This document shows positions 7,956-16,454 of a stretch of 64,000 nt of DNA, piece by piece. The position numbers were made by a program, and so were the translations under genes. The notes beneath the pieces are model-generated. The model was given only the letters and a program-made list of their open reading frames with translations. It did not search any database and was not told the DNA's origin. Position 1 is the stretch's first letter. The number at the start of each line of letters is the position of its first letter. Where the stretch lies: contig NZ_JBNAGG010000002.1 of assembly GCF_049801075.1 (NCBI RefSeq), positions 1 through 64,000 on the forward strand, in the 5' to 3' direction. Source of the stretch: Maritalea sp049801075 (lineage in GTDB: Bacteria > Pseudomonadota > Alphaproteobacteria > Rhizobiales > Devosiaceae).

Positions 7956-9455
7956 ATGGTCGATCTTTCCGTCATTTTAGCTGGGTTTGCTGACGCCTTT
8001 ACGCCCATTAATCTGCTGTTTGTGGTGTGCGGCGTGATGCTTGGCCAATTTGTGGGCGCAATGCCCGGCATTGGCCCCGTAATGGCGATGGCTATTGCCA
8101 TTCCCTTCACCTTTGTGATTGACCCGCTGCCAGCCATCGCCTTTTTGGTTGGCATTAACAAGGGCGGCCTCGTGGGCGGCGCGGTGCCTGCGATTTTGAT
8201 CAATACGCCGGGCACGCCCGATGCAGCGGCCACTGCGATGGATGGGCATCCGTTGGCGCAGCAGGGCAAGCCGGAAAAAGCCACCAAGATGGCGCTTTAT
8301 TCCTCTGTCACAGGTGACACATTTTCTGACATCGTGTTGGTGACCATTTCCGCGCCGCTGGCGCTGGTGGCGCTGAAAATGGGGCCAGTTGAAATTCTGG
8401 CGCTGATGGTTTTTGCATTCTCCGTGATTGCTGGTCTCGTGGGCAAGAGCATTTCAAAAGGGATTATCGCGGCGGCGCTCGGCATGTTGGCTGCGACGGT
8501 GGGGCTGGACCCGGAACATGCAACTCCGCGCTATTATTTCGGTTATTTTGAGCTTTACGATGGCTTGCCCTTGGCGGCGGTGGCCATCGGTATGTTGGCT
8601 GTTGCTGAGATATTGCGGCGGTTGGCCAGCAGCAAAAAAGGTTCCACTGCGGCGATTGCGCAGCAAAAGGATATGGTGCCGGCGGATCGGCGGGTGAGCT
8701 TTGCCGAATATTGGGCGTGCCGTTTTACAATGCTGCGCGGTGCGTTTATTGGCACAATTCTGGGGGCATTGCCCGGGGTTGGCTCAACGGCGGCAGCCTT
8801 TATGTCTTATGCGGCGACCAAAAAATCGTCCAAAGATCCGGAGAGTTTTGGCAAAGGCAATTTGCAGGGGATCGCTGCGGCAGAAAGCGCGAACTCTGCG
8901 GTGATGGGAGCGAACCTGATCCCGCTTTTGACGTTGGGGATACCCGGCAGTGTGGGTGCGGCGCTGATTATTTCGGCTTTTGTGATCCATGGAATTCAGC
9001 CGGGGCCGTTGCTGTTTGAAGAGCAGGGGCGGCTAGTCTATGGCCTATTTGGCGCGATGATTATGGCGAATTTCGCTAATCTGTTTGTGGGGCAGTTGGG
9101 ATTGCGCTTGTGGTCCTTTGTTATCCGGGCGCCGGAATCCCTGATCTTTTCCACTGCCATTTTGCTGTGTATTGCTGGGGTCTATTTGGCGACGGGCGGC
9201 TTGTTCGGGGTGATCATTATGTTGATGGCCGCGGCGCTTGGCTATGTGATGACTAGCTTCGGCTTCTCACCTGTGATTTTCATCATCGCCTTTTTCCTTG
9301 GTGGGCGGTTTGAAATTGCCCTGTCGCAAAGTCTTGTCTTGTTGGATGGCAATGTTTTGGCCTTGATCAACTACCCCATTGCTTTGGCCCTGTTTGCGAT
9401 CGCGCTGATCACCATGGTTTGGATGATCTGGGCTGATCGCCAAAAAGAATTATAG
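7956..9455 (+). CDS. tctA: Tripartite tricarboxylate transporter large permease
   Basis: This 499-residue protein has about 11-12 membrane segments. It carries the TctA signatures GAMPGIGPVMAMAIAIPFTF near residue 30, the NTPGTPDAAATAMDG segment, and the repeated glycine-rich GALPGVGSTAAAFMSYA later in the chain. It imports small carboxylates with TctB and TctC using an ion gradient. It starts 11 bases after tctB and is followed 8 bases later by the hydrolase gene, so transport and hydrolysis are probably transcribed together. Confidence 0.95.
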   Translation: MVDLSVILAGFADAFTPINLLFVVCGVMLGQFVGAMPGIGPVMAMAIAIPFTFVIDPLPAIAFLVGINKGGLVGGAVPAILINTPGTPDAAATAMDGHPLAQQGKPEKATKMALYSSVTGDTFSDIVLVTISAPLALVALKMGPVEILALMVFAFSVIAGLVGKSISKGIIAAALGMLAATVGLDPEHATPRYYFGYFELYDGLPLAAVAIGMLAVAEILRRLASSKKGSTAAIAQQKDMVPADRRVSFAEYWACRFTMLRGAFIGTILGALPGVGSTAAAFMSYAATKKSSKDPESFGKGNLQGIAAAESANSAVMGANLIPLLTLGIPGSVGAALIISAFVIHGIQPGPLLFEEQGRLVYGLFGAMIMANFANLFVGQLGLRLWSFVIRAPESLIFSTAILLCIAGVYLATGGLFGVIIMLMAAALGYVMTSFGFSPVIFIIAFFLGGRFEIALSQSLVLLDGNVLALINYPIALALFAIALITMVWMIWADRQKEL

Positions 9456-9463
9456 AGGTTTTT

Positions 9464-11122
9464 ATGACCCAGAAGAAAAATGTTCTTTTCATCATGTTTG
9501 ATCAGCTTCGGTTTGATTATTTGAGCTGTCAGGGCCATCCGCATTTGCAGACGCCGCATATGGACCGTTTGGCGGAAAAGGGCGTGCGCTTTACCCGCAC
9601 ATATGTGCAGTCGCCGATCTGCGGTTCGTCGCGCATGAGTTATTACACAGGCCGTTATGTGCATAGCCATGGGGCACAGCGGAACAATTTTCCGTTGAAG
9701 GTGGGCGAGTTTACACTCGGCGATCATCTGCGGAATGGGGACATTGATTGCTATTTGATCGGCAAAACCCACATGCAAGCAGATGAGGCTGGGTTGAAGC
9801 GGCTGGGCATTATGCCCGATAGCGTGATCGGCGCGCGGCAATCAGAGTGCGGGTTTGATGCATATATTCGTGATGATGGCTTGTGGGCTGAGGGCGTCGG
9901 TGGTCTTTATGACAGCAAGCGCTCGCCCTATAATGAATATCTGAAAGATAAAGGCTATGTGGCGCAAAATCCGTGGCATGACAATGCCAACGCCGCGCTA
10001 AATGAAGAGGGCGATATTGCCTCTGGCTGGTTGATGCAAAATGCGGATCAGCCTGCCAATATCAAGGAAGAAGATTCCGAAACTCCCTGGCTGACCAGTC
10101 AAGCGATCCAGTTTATGGAAGAGCGGCGAGAGGCGGATAAGTCTTGGCTTTGTCACCTGTCCTACATCAAGCCGCATTGGCCTTACATTGTGCCTGCGCC
10201 TTATCATGACATGTACGGGCCTGAACATATTTTACCTGTGAAGCGCAGTGACCAAGAGAAAGCGCATCCGCATCCGGTCTATGGCGCTTATATGGAAAAT
10301 TTGGTGGCGCAGAGCTTCTCCAAGGATGAGGTGCGCGAGAAGGTGATCCCCGCCTATATGGGGCTGATCAAACAATGTGATGATCAGATGGGGCGGCTGT
10401 TTGCCTATTTGGAAGAAACTGGGCAAATGGACGATACCATGATCGTGATCACATCTGATCATGGGGATTATTTGGGCGATCATTGGTTGGGTGAAAAAGA
10501 CCTTTTCCATGAATGTTCCGTCAAGGTGCCGTTGATCATTTATGATCCGAGCGCCGATGCTGATGCGACACGCGGGACGGTGTGTGATGAGCTGGTTGAA
10601 GCTATCGATTTGGTTCCGACCTTTTTGGAATGGTTCGGGCAGGACATTCCAAACCATATTGTCGAAGGGCGATCTTTGATGCCGTTTTTACGCGGCGAAC
10701 AGGTGGAAGATTGGCGAGACTTTGTGATCTCCGAATATGATTATTCCACCACATTAGCGGCCGAAAAATTGGGTCTGGAGCCTGCGGATTGTCGCCTGTT
10801 TATGGTCGCGGATAAGGTTTGGAAAATGGTGCATGCTGAAGGGGATATGCGTCCGATGTTGTTCAACCTGAACGACGACCCGGAAGAATATTACGACCTT
10901 GGCGATAGCGCGGCGCATTATCCTGTGCGTGAGCAGATGTATCGGCATTTGGGCACATGGGCGCGGCGCATGTCGCAGCGGACGGCCATTTCTGATGACC
11001 GCATTAAAATGATGCGGGGGAAAGCGCTGGATAAGGGCATTTTCCTTGGGCTTTACGATGGGTCGGAAGTGCCGGAGGAAAAAGTGACACCCATTAAAGG
11101 CAAAGGGCAAAAAGCCACCTAA
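9464..11122 (+). CDS. Sulfatase/phosphonate monoester hydrolase-like enzyme (alkaline phosphatase superfamily)
   Basis: This 552-residue enzyme starts NVLFIMFDQLRFDYL with metal ligand Asp13. The nucleophile motif is Cys53-Gly-Ser-Ser-Arg57, where Cys would be converted to formylglycine, followed by YYTGR. Other metal or substrate residues are KTHM (101-104), KPHWP (236-240) and DHGD (332-335). The CxxxR motif with Ser in place of Pro, together with the KTH and DHGDYLGDH segments, recalls rhizobial phosphonate monoester hydrolases/phosphodiesterases as much as arylsulfatases. It ends the tctCBA operon and lies 112 bases upstream of phnF, which supports a phosphonate- or phosphate-ester substrate. 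Choline or aryl sulfate remains possible. Confidence 0.8.
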   Translation: MTQKKNVLFIMFDQLRFDYLSCQGHPHLQTPHMDRLAEKGVRFTRTYVQSPICGSSRMSYYTGRYVHSHGAQRNNFPLKVGEFTLGDHLRNGDIDCYLIGKTHMQADEAGLKRLGIMPDSVIGARQSECGFDAYIRDDGLWAEGVGGLYDSKRSPYNEYLKDKGYVAQNPWHDNANAALNEEGDIASGWLMQNADQPANIKEEDSETPWLTSQAIQFMEERREADKSWLCHLSYIKPHWPYIVPAPYHDMYGPEHILPVKRSDQEKAHPHPVYGAYMENLVAQSFSKDEVREKVIPAYMGLIKQCDDQMGRLFAYLEETGQMDDTMIVITSDHGDYLGDHWLGEKDLFHECSVKVPLIIYDPSADADATRGTVCDELVEAIDLVPTFLEWFGQDIPNHIVEGRSLMPFLRGEQVEDWRDFVISEYDYSTTLAAEKLGLEPADCRLFMVADKVWKMVHAEGDMRPMLFNLNDDPEEYYDLGDSAAHYPVREQMYRHLGTWARRMSQRTAISDDRIKMMRGKALDKGIFLGLYDGSEVPEEKVTPIKGKGQKAT

Positions 11123-11148
11123 CGCTCCCAAATCAAATTCATCTGCCA

Positions 11149-11177
11149 TTGTCATTTAGACGTCGAAGAAGCGTCAC
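11149..11177 (+). promoter_or_regulatory. Pho-box-like repeats upstream of phnF
   Basis: TTGTCAT, ACGTCGA and GCGTCAC are spaced 11 bases apart (7-base units with 4-base gaps), the layout of PhoB boxes. The core GTCATTTAG followed by CG recurs upstream of phnC at 17693. Only the first unit is close to the known consensus. Confidence 0.5.
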
Positions 11178-11207
11178 AATAATGTAGTGCGGCCACCATA
11201 GATTTCG

Positions 11208-11223
11208 ATTCATTCGAACGAAT
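11208..11223. promoter_or_regulatory. Candidate PhnF operator upstream of phnF
   Basis: ATTCATTCGAACGAAT is a 16-base near-palindrome with one mismatched pair, ending 11 bases before the phnF start. Its core TCATTCGAACGAA agrees at 11 of 13 bases with TCATCCGAATGAA (17723-17735), placed at nearly the same distance before phnC. A GntR-type regulator encoded next to it is the obvious candidate ligand. Confidence 0.5.
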
Positions 11224-11234
11224 TGTGGTGAGCT

Positions 11235-11990
11235 ATGGCCGATTCAAAATGGATATTGGTGCGCAACGCCATTGATGCCGAGATCAAAGCTGGGCAGCTG
11301 AAGCCGGGTGCGCGTTTACCAACGGAGCCAGACCTTTGTGCCAAGTTTGACGCGGGTCGCCATTCAGTGAGGCGGGCGATTGCGGCTTTGTCGATTGAAG
11401 GCAAGGTGCGCACGCAGCAAGGCAGTGGCACATATGTGGAAACGCCTGAACTGATCAAATATGTGATCGGTCGGCGCACACGCTTTCGGCAGAACCTACG
11501 AGAGCAAGGGTTGGCACCGGGCGGCAAAATGCTGGGCCATAGTGTGGGCAAGGCCGATGAAAAAGTTGCGCAGGCACTTGGCATCAAGCCGGGCGATCAG
11601 GTGATCCGCATTGAACGGCTGACCACGGCGGACAATGTGCCCATCGCTTATGGCACGGCCTACAAGCCTTATGATCGTTTCCCCGATTATATCCATCGCC
11701 GTACGCAGCATAAGTCTGTGACCGACACTTATAAAAGCTATGGCATTGAAGATTATGTGCGGGCCGACACGACTGTCTACACTCGCCAGCCGCGCACAGC
11801 GGAGGCCCATGCCCTAGCGCAGCATCCGCAAATGCCAGTTATGGTGGTGAGCTCCATCGATGCGCTGCTTGATGGCACGCCTATCAGCTATTCGCAGGTG
11901 GCATGGGCCAGCGCGCGCGTGCGTTTTTCACTTGAAGTTGAACCAGAAGATTTTCCGATCCCGTTAGAAATGGAGCGCCAAAATGGCTGA
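11235..11990 (+). CDS. phnF: Phosphonate utilisation regulator, GntR/HutC family
   Basis: This 251-residue protein has an N-terminal GntR winged helix (about 5-70, with LPTEPDLCAKFDAGRHSVRRAIAAL and GKVRTQQGSGTYV) and a C-terminal UTRA ligand-binding domain (about 85-245). Placement at the head of phnGHIJKLM and overlap of its end with phnG identify it as PhnF. It probably represses the phn operons until a phosphonate metabolite or phosphate signal is sensed. A near-palindrome just upstream is a candidate operator. Confidence 0.93.
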   Translation: MADSKWILVRNAIDAEIKAGQLKPGARLPTEPDLCAKFDAGRHSVRRAIAALSIEGKVRTQQGSGTYVETPELIKYVIGRRTRFRQNLREQGLAPGGKMLGHSVGKADEKVAQALGIKPGDQVIRIERLTTADNVPIAYGTAYKPYDRFPDYIHRRTQHKSVTDTYKSYGIEDYVRADTTVYTRQPRTAEAHALAQHPQMPVMVVSSIDALLDGTPISYSQVAWASARVRFSLEVEPEDFPIPLEMERQNG

Positions 11991-12411
11991 CCAAGAAAGC
12001 CGCCATGCCTTTGTGCTTGCAACACTGGCCCGTGGCAATGATGCCGAAATCAAACAGTTTGCTGAGCAATTGCTGGCAGACATTGATGAAGTTGAAGTGA
12101 TCAAAAACCGCACTGGGCTGGTGATGCTGCCCATGCGCGACACGGTGGATGGCACGGCCTTTCATTTGGGCGAAGTGCTGGTTGCTGAAGCACATATTAG
12201 GGCGCTGGGCCAAGAAGGCTATGGCATGAAAACCGGACGTGATTTGGAAGCGGCGATGGCCATCGCGGTAATCGATGTTGCATGGCAAGCGGGCCATGAA
12301 CTTTCAGCCATCAATGCTTTTGTGGCGGCGCAGGCTGATGCCATTGCGGCAAATGACAATCAACGCATGCGGGCGGTGGAAGCCACGCGCGTTAATATGG
12401 AGACATTTTAA
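11983..12411 (+). CDS. phnG: C-P lyase complex subunit PhnG
   Basis: This 142-residue protein is a PhnG-type subunit of the C-P lyase core complex PhnGHIJ. With PhnI, PhnH and PhnL it attaches the phosphonate to ribose, displacing adenine from ATP. Typical features are the N-terminal RHAFVLATLARG segment, TGLVMLPMRDTVDGTAFHLGEVLVAEAHI in the middle and AMAIAVIDVAW near the end. It overlaps phnF by 8 bases and is two bases from phnH. Length is normal for the family. Confidence 0.93.
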   Translation: MADQESRHAFVLATLARGNDAEIKQFAEQLLADIDEVEVIKNRTGLVMLPMRDTVDGTAFHLGEVLVAEAHIRALGQEGYGMKTGRDLEAAMAIAVIDVAWQAGHELSAINAFVAAQADAIAANDNQRMRAVEATRVNMETF

Positions 12412-12413
12412 TT

Positions 12414-12947
12414 ATGGCGGCTCCTCAACGTAACCATGAAGAAGCATTTGCCAATGCCGCGTTTGACGCGATGTTGAGTGCAACCGCACGGCCGGGCCAA
12501 ATTGAAACGCTGCCAGACAGCGATTTTGGTCCCGTCATTGCTGCGTTAATCGATCGTGAATGCACCTTCTTCGCAAGTGATGAAGTCCTCATTCAGCAAT
12601 TGAGCGAAACGGGCGCGCGCTTTGCTGCGGCTGGTGAGGCTGACTTTGTGTTTTGCCGGGCTGATGAATTGGCGGCGCTGCTGCCAAAGGTGAAAATTGG
12701 CTCTGATCTATACCCGGACGATGGCGCGACATTGATTGTGGCTGCGGGCCTTGCCAAGGGTGACAAGCTGCGCCTGAGCGGTCCCGGCATTAAGGGCCAT
12801 GAAGATGTGGCGATTGCCGGTTTTGAACGCGCGATTTGGGACCAGCGGACCAAGCAAATTCGATATCCGACAGGTTTTGACATGTTGATTGTGGATGGGG
12901 CGCAGCTAATTGCGTTGCCGCGGTCCACCAAGGCGGAGGTTTTGTAA
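12414..12947 (+). CDS. phnH: C-P lyase complex subunit PhnH
   Basis: This 177-residue PhnH is a PLP-fold-like scaffold subunit without the cofactor lysine, a known trait of the family. Visible family segments are the N-terminal FANAAFDAMLSATARPG, DRECTFF, and GPGIKG followed by RYPTGFDMLIVDG...IALPRST at the C-terminus. It is needed for the nucleosidase and phosphonate-transfer step. Its stop codon is directly followed by the phnI ATG (TAAATG), which suggests coupled translation. Confidence 0.93.
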   Translation: MAAPQRNHEEAFANAAFDAMLSATARPGQIETLPDSDFGPVIAALIDRECTFFASDEVLIQQLSETGARFAAAGEADFVFCRADELAALLPKVKIGSDLYPDDGATLIVAAGLAKGDKLRLSGPGIKGHEDVAIAGFERAIWDQRTKQIRYPTGFDMLIVDGAQLIALPRSTKAEVL

Positions 12948-14009
12948 ATGGCCTATGTGGCAACACGGGGTGGCGAACGGGCCATCGAGCAATCTGAGCG
13001 TTTGTTCAAGCAAGAGCTGGGCAGCATTACACCAGAAAAAGTGAAGCAAGTGCGCGAAACCATGCCTTACTTGGTAGACCGGGTGATGGGCGAAGCCTCG
13101 CTTTATGATCGTGATGTGGCGGCGCTTGCGCTGGCGCAAACGGGCGGCGAGTTGAGCGAGGCAGTGCTGTTGTTGCGCGCATGGCGCACAACGCAACCGC
13201 GTATCACGGTGGCAAAACCTTTGGAGCAGGATGAGCTGCATGTGTTTCGGCGCATTTCGGCGGCGTTTAAGGATATTCCGGGCGGCCAGCTTTTGGGACC
13301 ATCTTTGGATTATGCCCACCGCTTGCTGGCGACTGAAGTTTTGTCTGGCGAAGACTATACGCCAGAGCCTGTTGAAGAAGCAGAGAAAGCGGCACCATCT
13401 CACCAGCCGAGTGTGAGTGCGTGGTTGTCGAGCCAAGGTTTGGTGGACGATGCGGACCATGATGACACCGCGCCGGACGATATTCCGGATTTGACCCGTG
13501 AACCTTTGCTGTTTCCTGCCAAGCGGGCCCATCGGCTGCAAAGTTTGGCCCGGGCGGATTCAGGCGGGGTGTTGGCACTGGGTTATTCGGCCATGCGCGG
13601 CTATGGCCAAGCGCACCCGACAGTGAGCGAATTACGGCTGACCGAAGCCGAGATTGAAGTCCAGCATCCGTGCGGCACCAACTTCAGCGCGGGTCGCGTG
13701 AAGGTGAGCCAAGCGGAAGTTGTGTCGAAAGCCAAGGGCGAGCGGCTTGAACGCGGCTTTGCCGCCACCTTTGGGTGGAATGAAGTGAAGTGCATTTCAG
13801 CCGCCACCTTGGATTTGAATGCGGATGGGGCTGAGAAAAACTCAGCCGTTGAGGAGGAGTTCTTCCTTTACCACACAGAGGGTGTGGAAAGCTCAGGCTT
13901 CTGCATTCACTTCAAGCTGCCGCACTATGTGACGTTCCAATCCAGCCTAGATGCCATGCGCGATGCGAAGGCGAAAAAGCAAACCCCGCAAATGGAGGCG
14001 GCAGAATGA
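12948..14009 (+). CDS. phnI: C-P lyase complex subunit PhnI (nucleosidase)
   Basis: At 353 residues it is the normal PhnI length. It begins MAYVATRGGERAI with downstream ERLFKQELGSI, and ends with the conserved SSGFCIHFKLPHYVTFQ region. His321 and His326 there correspond, by my recollection of the E. coli complex, to the PhnI histidine pair that binds zinc next to the PhnJ active site. PhnI makes the ribose 1-triphosphonate with PhnG, PhnH and PhnL. Retention of this pair matters because the partner PhnJ lacks most of its cysteines. The gene overlaps phnJ by four bases (ATGA). Confidence 0.95.
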   Translation: MAYVATRGGERAIEQSERLFKQELGSITPEKVKQVRETMPYLVDRVMGEASLYDRDVAALALAQTGGELSEAVLLLRAWRTTQPRITVAKPLEQDELHVFRRISAAFKDIPGGQLLGPSLDYAHRLLATEVLSGEDYTPEPVEEAEKAAPSHQPSVSAWLSSQGLVDDADHDDTAPDDIPDLTREPLLFPAKRAHRLQSLARADSGGVLALGYSAMRGYGQAHPTVSELRLTEAEIEVQHPCGTNFSAGRVKVSQAEVVSKAKGERLERGFAATFGWNEVKCISAATLDLNADGAEKNSAVEEEFFLYHTEGVESSGFCIHFKLPHYVTFQSSLDAMRDAKAKKQTPQMEAAE

Positions 14010-14920
14010 ATTTAAAATCGCTGAGCAAAGAGTGGGAAGCGGTGAGCTATGGCTTTTTGGACGCTTCTGCCAAGCGCGAATTGCGCCGCAAAATGCTGAA
14101 AGCTGTGGCCGTGCCGGGGTGCCAGATGCCTTATGCCAGCCGCGAAGTGCCGATGGCGCGGGGCTGGGGCACGGGCGGGTTGCAAGTGTCGCTGACTTTG
14201 ATGAATCCAAAAACGGTCGTGAAAGTGATCGACCAAGGGGCAGATGACAGCGTGAACGCTGCATCGATCCGCAAGTTTTTGACGCGGGTAACCGGGGCAG
14301 AAGCCACATGGGACACGTTGGATGCAACGCTGATCCAGTCGCGTCACCGAGTGCCAGAGGAAAAGCTGACCAAGGATCAGATTTTGGTACTTCAGGTGCC
14401 AAACCCAGAGCCGTTGCGGTCGGTCGAGCCGAACATGTCCATCGCGCGGCAAATGCATGCAGATGCGGATTATAGCCGCATGTGGTTGCAGCTTTATGAG
14501 CAGATTGTGCGCTCTGGCCGGGTGATGCAGGGTGCGTCTTATCCGTCGATGGTGAATGGGCGGCACGTGATGACGCCGTCGCCGATCCCGCGTTGGGACG
14601 TGCCGAAACTGCATATGGCTGAGCATTTGACCATTCTTTCAGCTGGGCGGGAAAAACGTATTTTTGCGGTGCCGCCGCACACGCGGGTGGAGCCATTGGT
14701 GTTCTCTGATGTGCCCTACAAGGTGGAAGAGCATGGCGACATCACCTGCACCCGCTCGGCGCTCAAGGGCTTCTTTATGAACGAAATTCCGAATGATGAT
14801 GGCACCTCGAGCTATGAAGTGTCGGACAGTAATTTGGGCATTAAAGCGCTGAATGCGCCGGAGGATGCGTCGCCAAAGATAGGCGAGACGTGGTATCAAG
14901 ATGGGGAGTGGGCGCAATGA
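14006..14920 (+). CDS. phnJ: PhnJ-like C-P lyase subunit lacking three of four catalytic/cluster cysteines
   Basis: This 304-residue protein aligns along its length with PhnJ, the radical-SAM subunit that cleaves the C-P bond. It keeps LKAVAVPG with Gly38 (E. coli Gly32), GWGTGG, KVIDQGADDSVNA, QSRHRVPE, SPIPRWDVPK and GREKRIFAVPPHTRVE. The usual C-terminal CX2CX21CX5C motif is not there. Cys248 fits the first cysteine, but Ser251 replaces the second, Ser273 (or a gap) the third, and Gly278/Ile279 the radical cysteine. Flanking Glu260 and Asp264-Asp265 keep the alignment in register. The only other cysteine is Cys39, beside Gly38. The tail is about 20 residues longer than in E. coli. It may be a variant chemistry, a structural subunit or a decayed enzyme. 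Confidence 0.88.
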   Translation: MNLKSLSKEWEAVSYGFLDASAKRELRRKMLKAVAVPGCQMPYASREVPMARGWGTGGLQVSLTLMNPKTVVKVIDQGADDSVNAASIRKFLTRVTGAEATWDTLDATLIQSRHRVPEEKLTKDQILVLQVPNPEPLRSVEPNMSIARQMHADADYSRMWLQLYEQIVRSGRVMQGASYPSMVNGRHVMTPSPIPRWDVPKLHMAEHLTILSAGREKRIFAVPPHTRVEPLVFSDVPYKVEEHGDITCTRSALKGFFMNEIPNDDGTSSYEVSDSNLGIKALNAPEDASPKIGETWYQDGEWAQ

Positions 14921-15726
14921 GTGTCGACATGAAATTAGAGCGCAGCGCGCCACAATTTATCACGCATGAACCCCTGCTGCACATGACCAACATCTCCAAA
15001 CGCTATGGCGATGTGGTGGCGTTGGATCAAGTGGGCGCCAAGGTGTATCCCGGCGAAGTGTTGGGCATAGTAGGTGAAAGTGGCTCGGGCAAATCCACCT
15101 TACTGCGGATGATGAATTTGCAGGAATTGCCCGATCAAGGCACCTACCATCTCGATATTGAAACCGAAAAGCCGAACCTTTTTGATATGGATCGTTATGC
15201 GCGCTTGCAATTGCGGTCGCGGCACATTGGCATTGTGTATCAAAACCCGCACCAAGGGCTTTTGATGAAGCACACAAGTTCAGGCAATGTGGCGGAACGT
15301 CTGCTGATCGCTGGGGAACGCAGCTTTGCGAATTTGCGGGCAAAGGCCAGCGATGCGCTGGATGCGAGTGAGTTTCCGTTGGAGCGGATGGATGCGCCGC
15401 CGATTGAACTTTCTGGCGGGATGCAACAGCGGGTACAATTGGCCAAGGCGATTGCGCTTGAGCCAGCCTTGTTGTTGCTGGATGAACCGACCACCGGTTT
15501 GGACGTGTCAGTTCAGGCACTGGTGCTCGATACGCTTAAGCGTTTGCAGCAGGATCGCAAGATCACCATGGTGATTGTGAGCCATGATTTGGGTGTCATA
15601 CGCACGATGGCAGACCGGGTTATGGTGATGCGGCGCGGGCAGGTGGTTGAGCAGGGCTTGGTGGACCAAGTGTTCCAAGATCCGCAACATGCCTATACCC
15701 AACAACTGGTCCATGCGAAATTGTGA
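14917..15726 (+). CDS. phnK: C-P lyase ABC-type ATPase PhnK
   Basis: This ABC ATPase of about 269 residues has Walker A GESGSGKST, signature ELSGGMQQRVQLAKAI and Walker B LLLLDEPTTGLDV. PhnK docks on the PhnGHIJ core, at the PhnJ subunit in E. coli, and is not a transporter. The ATG at 14917 overlaps the phnJ stop (ATGA), so the upstream in-frame start is not used. All nucleotide-binding motifs are intact, which argues that the C-P lyase complex as a whole is under selection. Confidence 0.93.
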   Translation: MSVDMKLERSAPQFITHEPLLHMTNISKRYGDVVALDQVGAKVYPGEVLGIVGESGSGKSTLLRMMNLQELPDQGTYHLDIETEKPNLFDMDRYARLQLRSRHIGIVYQNPHQGLLMKHTSSGNVAERLLIAGERSFANLRAKASDALDASEFPLERMDAPPIELSGGMQQRVQLAKAIALEPALLLLDEPTTGLDVSVQALVLDTLKRLQQDRKITMVIVSHDLGVIRTMADRVMVMRRGQVVEQGLVDQVFQDPQHAYTQQLVHAKL

Positions 15727-15734
15727 GGCACATA

Positions 15735-16454
15735 ATGACTGAAGCTGTTTTGAATGTAAGCGGGCTAACCAAAAGCTTCCAAATGCATCATTTGGACAAT
15801 ACGCTGCATGCATTTCGTGATGTGAACTTTAGCCTGAAGCAGGGTGAATTTGTGCTGCTCAAAGGGCCAAACGGGGTGGGCAAATCCACCTTGTTGCGCA
15901 CCATTTATCGCACCTATTTGCCTGTTGACGGCAAGGTGATGTTCCATTCTGCCCGTGGCGATATCGATCTGGCGAATGCGGCGGATATTGACGTGGCCCT
16001 GTTGCGGGCGGAAGAGATTGGGTTCGTGACCCAGTTTTTGGTGGCACGTCCACGGGTGGCGGCAGAAGAAATTGTGGCGGAACCCTTGCGGTTGGCTGGA
16101 GTTGCGCCTGAAGATGCGCTGGATCAAGCGCGCCATTGGCTCAATGTGTTTGGTGTGAAGGAGAAGCTTTGGAAAGCCTATCCAACCACCTTTTCTGGTG
16201 GCGAGCAGCAAAAAGTGAATTTGGCCCGCGCCTTAATTTTGCCGCGGCGATTGCTTCTGCTGGACGAACCTACAGCCTCGCTTGATGCAGGGGCCCGCGC
16301 GGCGCTAACCCAGCGTTTGGACGAATTGAAAAAAGAAGGTGTGGCCATGATTGGCGTTTTTCACCACCCCGGTGATGTGGCTGATTTGGTGGATCGCACC
16401 ATTGAATTGACAATTGTAAGCGAAGAACGGAGACCGGCTGATGTGGCTGTCTGA
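15735..16454 (+). CDS. phnL: C-P lyase ABC-type ATPase PhnL
   Basis: This protein of about 239 residues has Walker A GPNGVGKST, signature FSGGEQQKVNLARAL and Walker B LLLLDEPTASLD. PhnL joins PhnGHI in forming the ribose 1-triphosphonate and can dock onto PhnK. GAGG at 15725 supports the ATG at 15735 over an in-frame GTG at 15723. The gene starts 8 bases after phnK and overlaps phnM by 14 bases. One residue differs from the more common GPSGSGKST Walker A, a tolerated position. Confidence 0.92.
   Translation: MTEAVLNVSGLTKSFQMHHLDNTLHAFRDVNFSLKQGEFVLLKGPNGVGKSTLLRTIYRTYLPVDGKVMFHSARGDIDLANAADIDVALLRAEEIGFVTQFLVARPRVAAEEIVAEPLRLAGVAPEDALDQARHWLNVFGVKEKLWKAYPTTFSGGEQQKVNLARALILPRRLLLLDEPTASLDAGARAALTQRLDELKKEGVAMIGVFHHPGDVADLVDRTIELTIVSEERRPADVAV

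Noticed and set aside
13947..14696. A 249-codon minus-strand frame opposite phnJ
   Set aside because: It has no recognisable motif and lies wholly within the phnI-phnJ overlap region, in codon-phase shadow of phnJ.
14740..14860. Frameshift or sequencing error as the cause of missing PhnJ cysteines
   Set aside because: The other two frames of this stretch do not give a CxxC or the usual C-terminal motif, and conserved Glu and Asp-Asp residues stay in frame on both sides of the lost cysteines. A single indel cannot explain three separate replacements.
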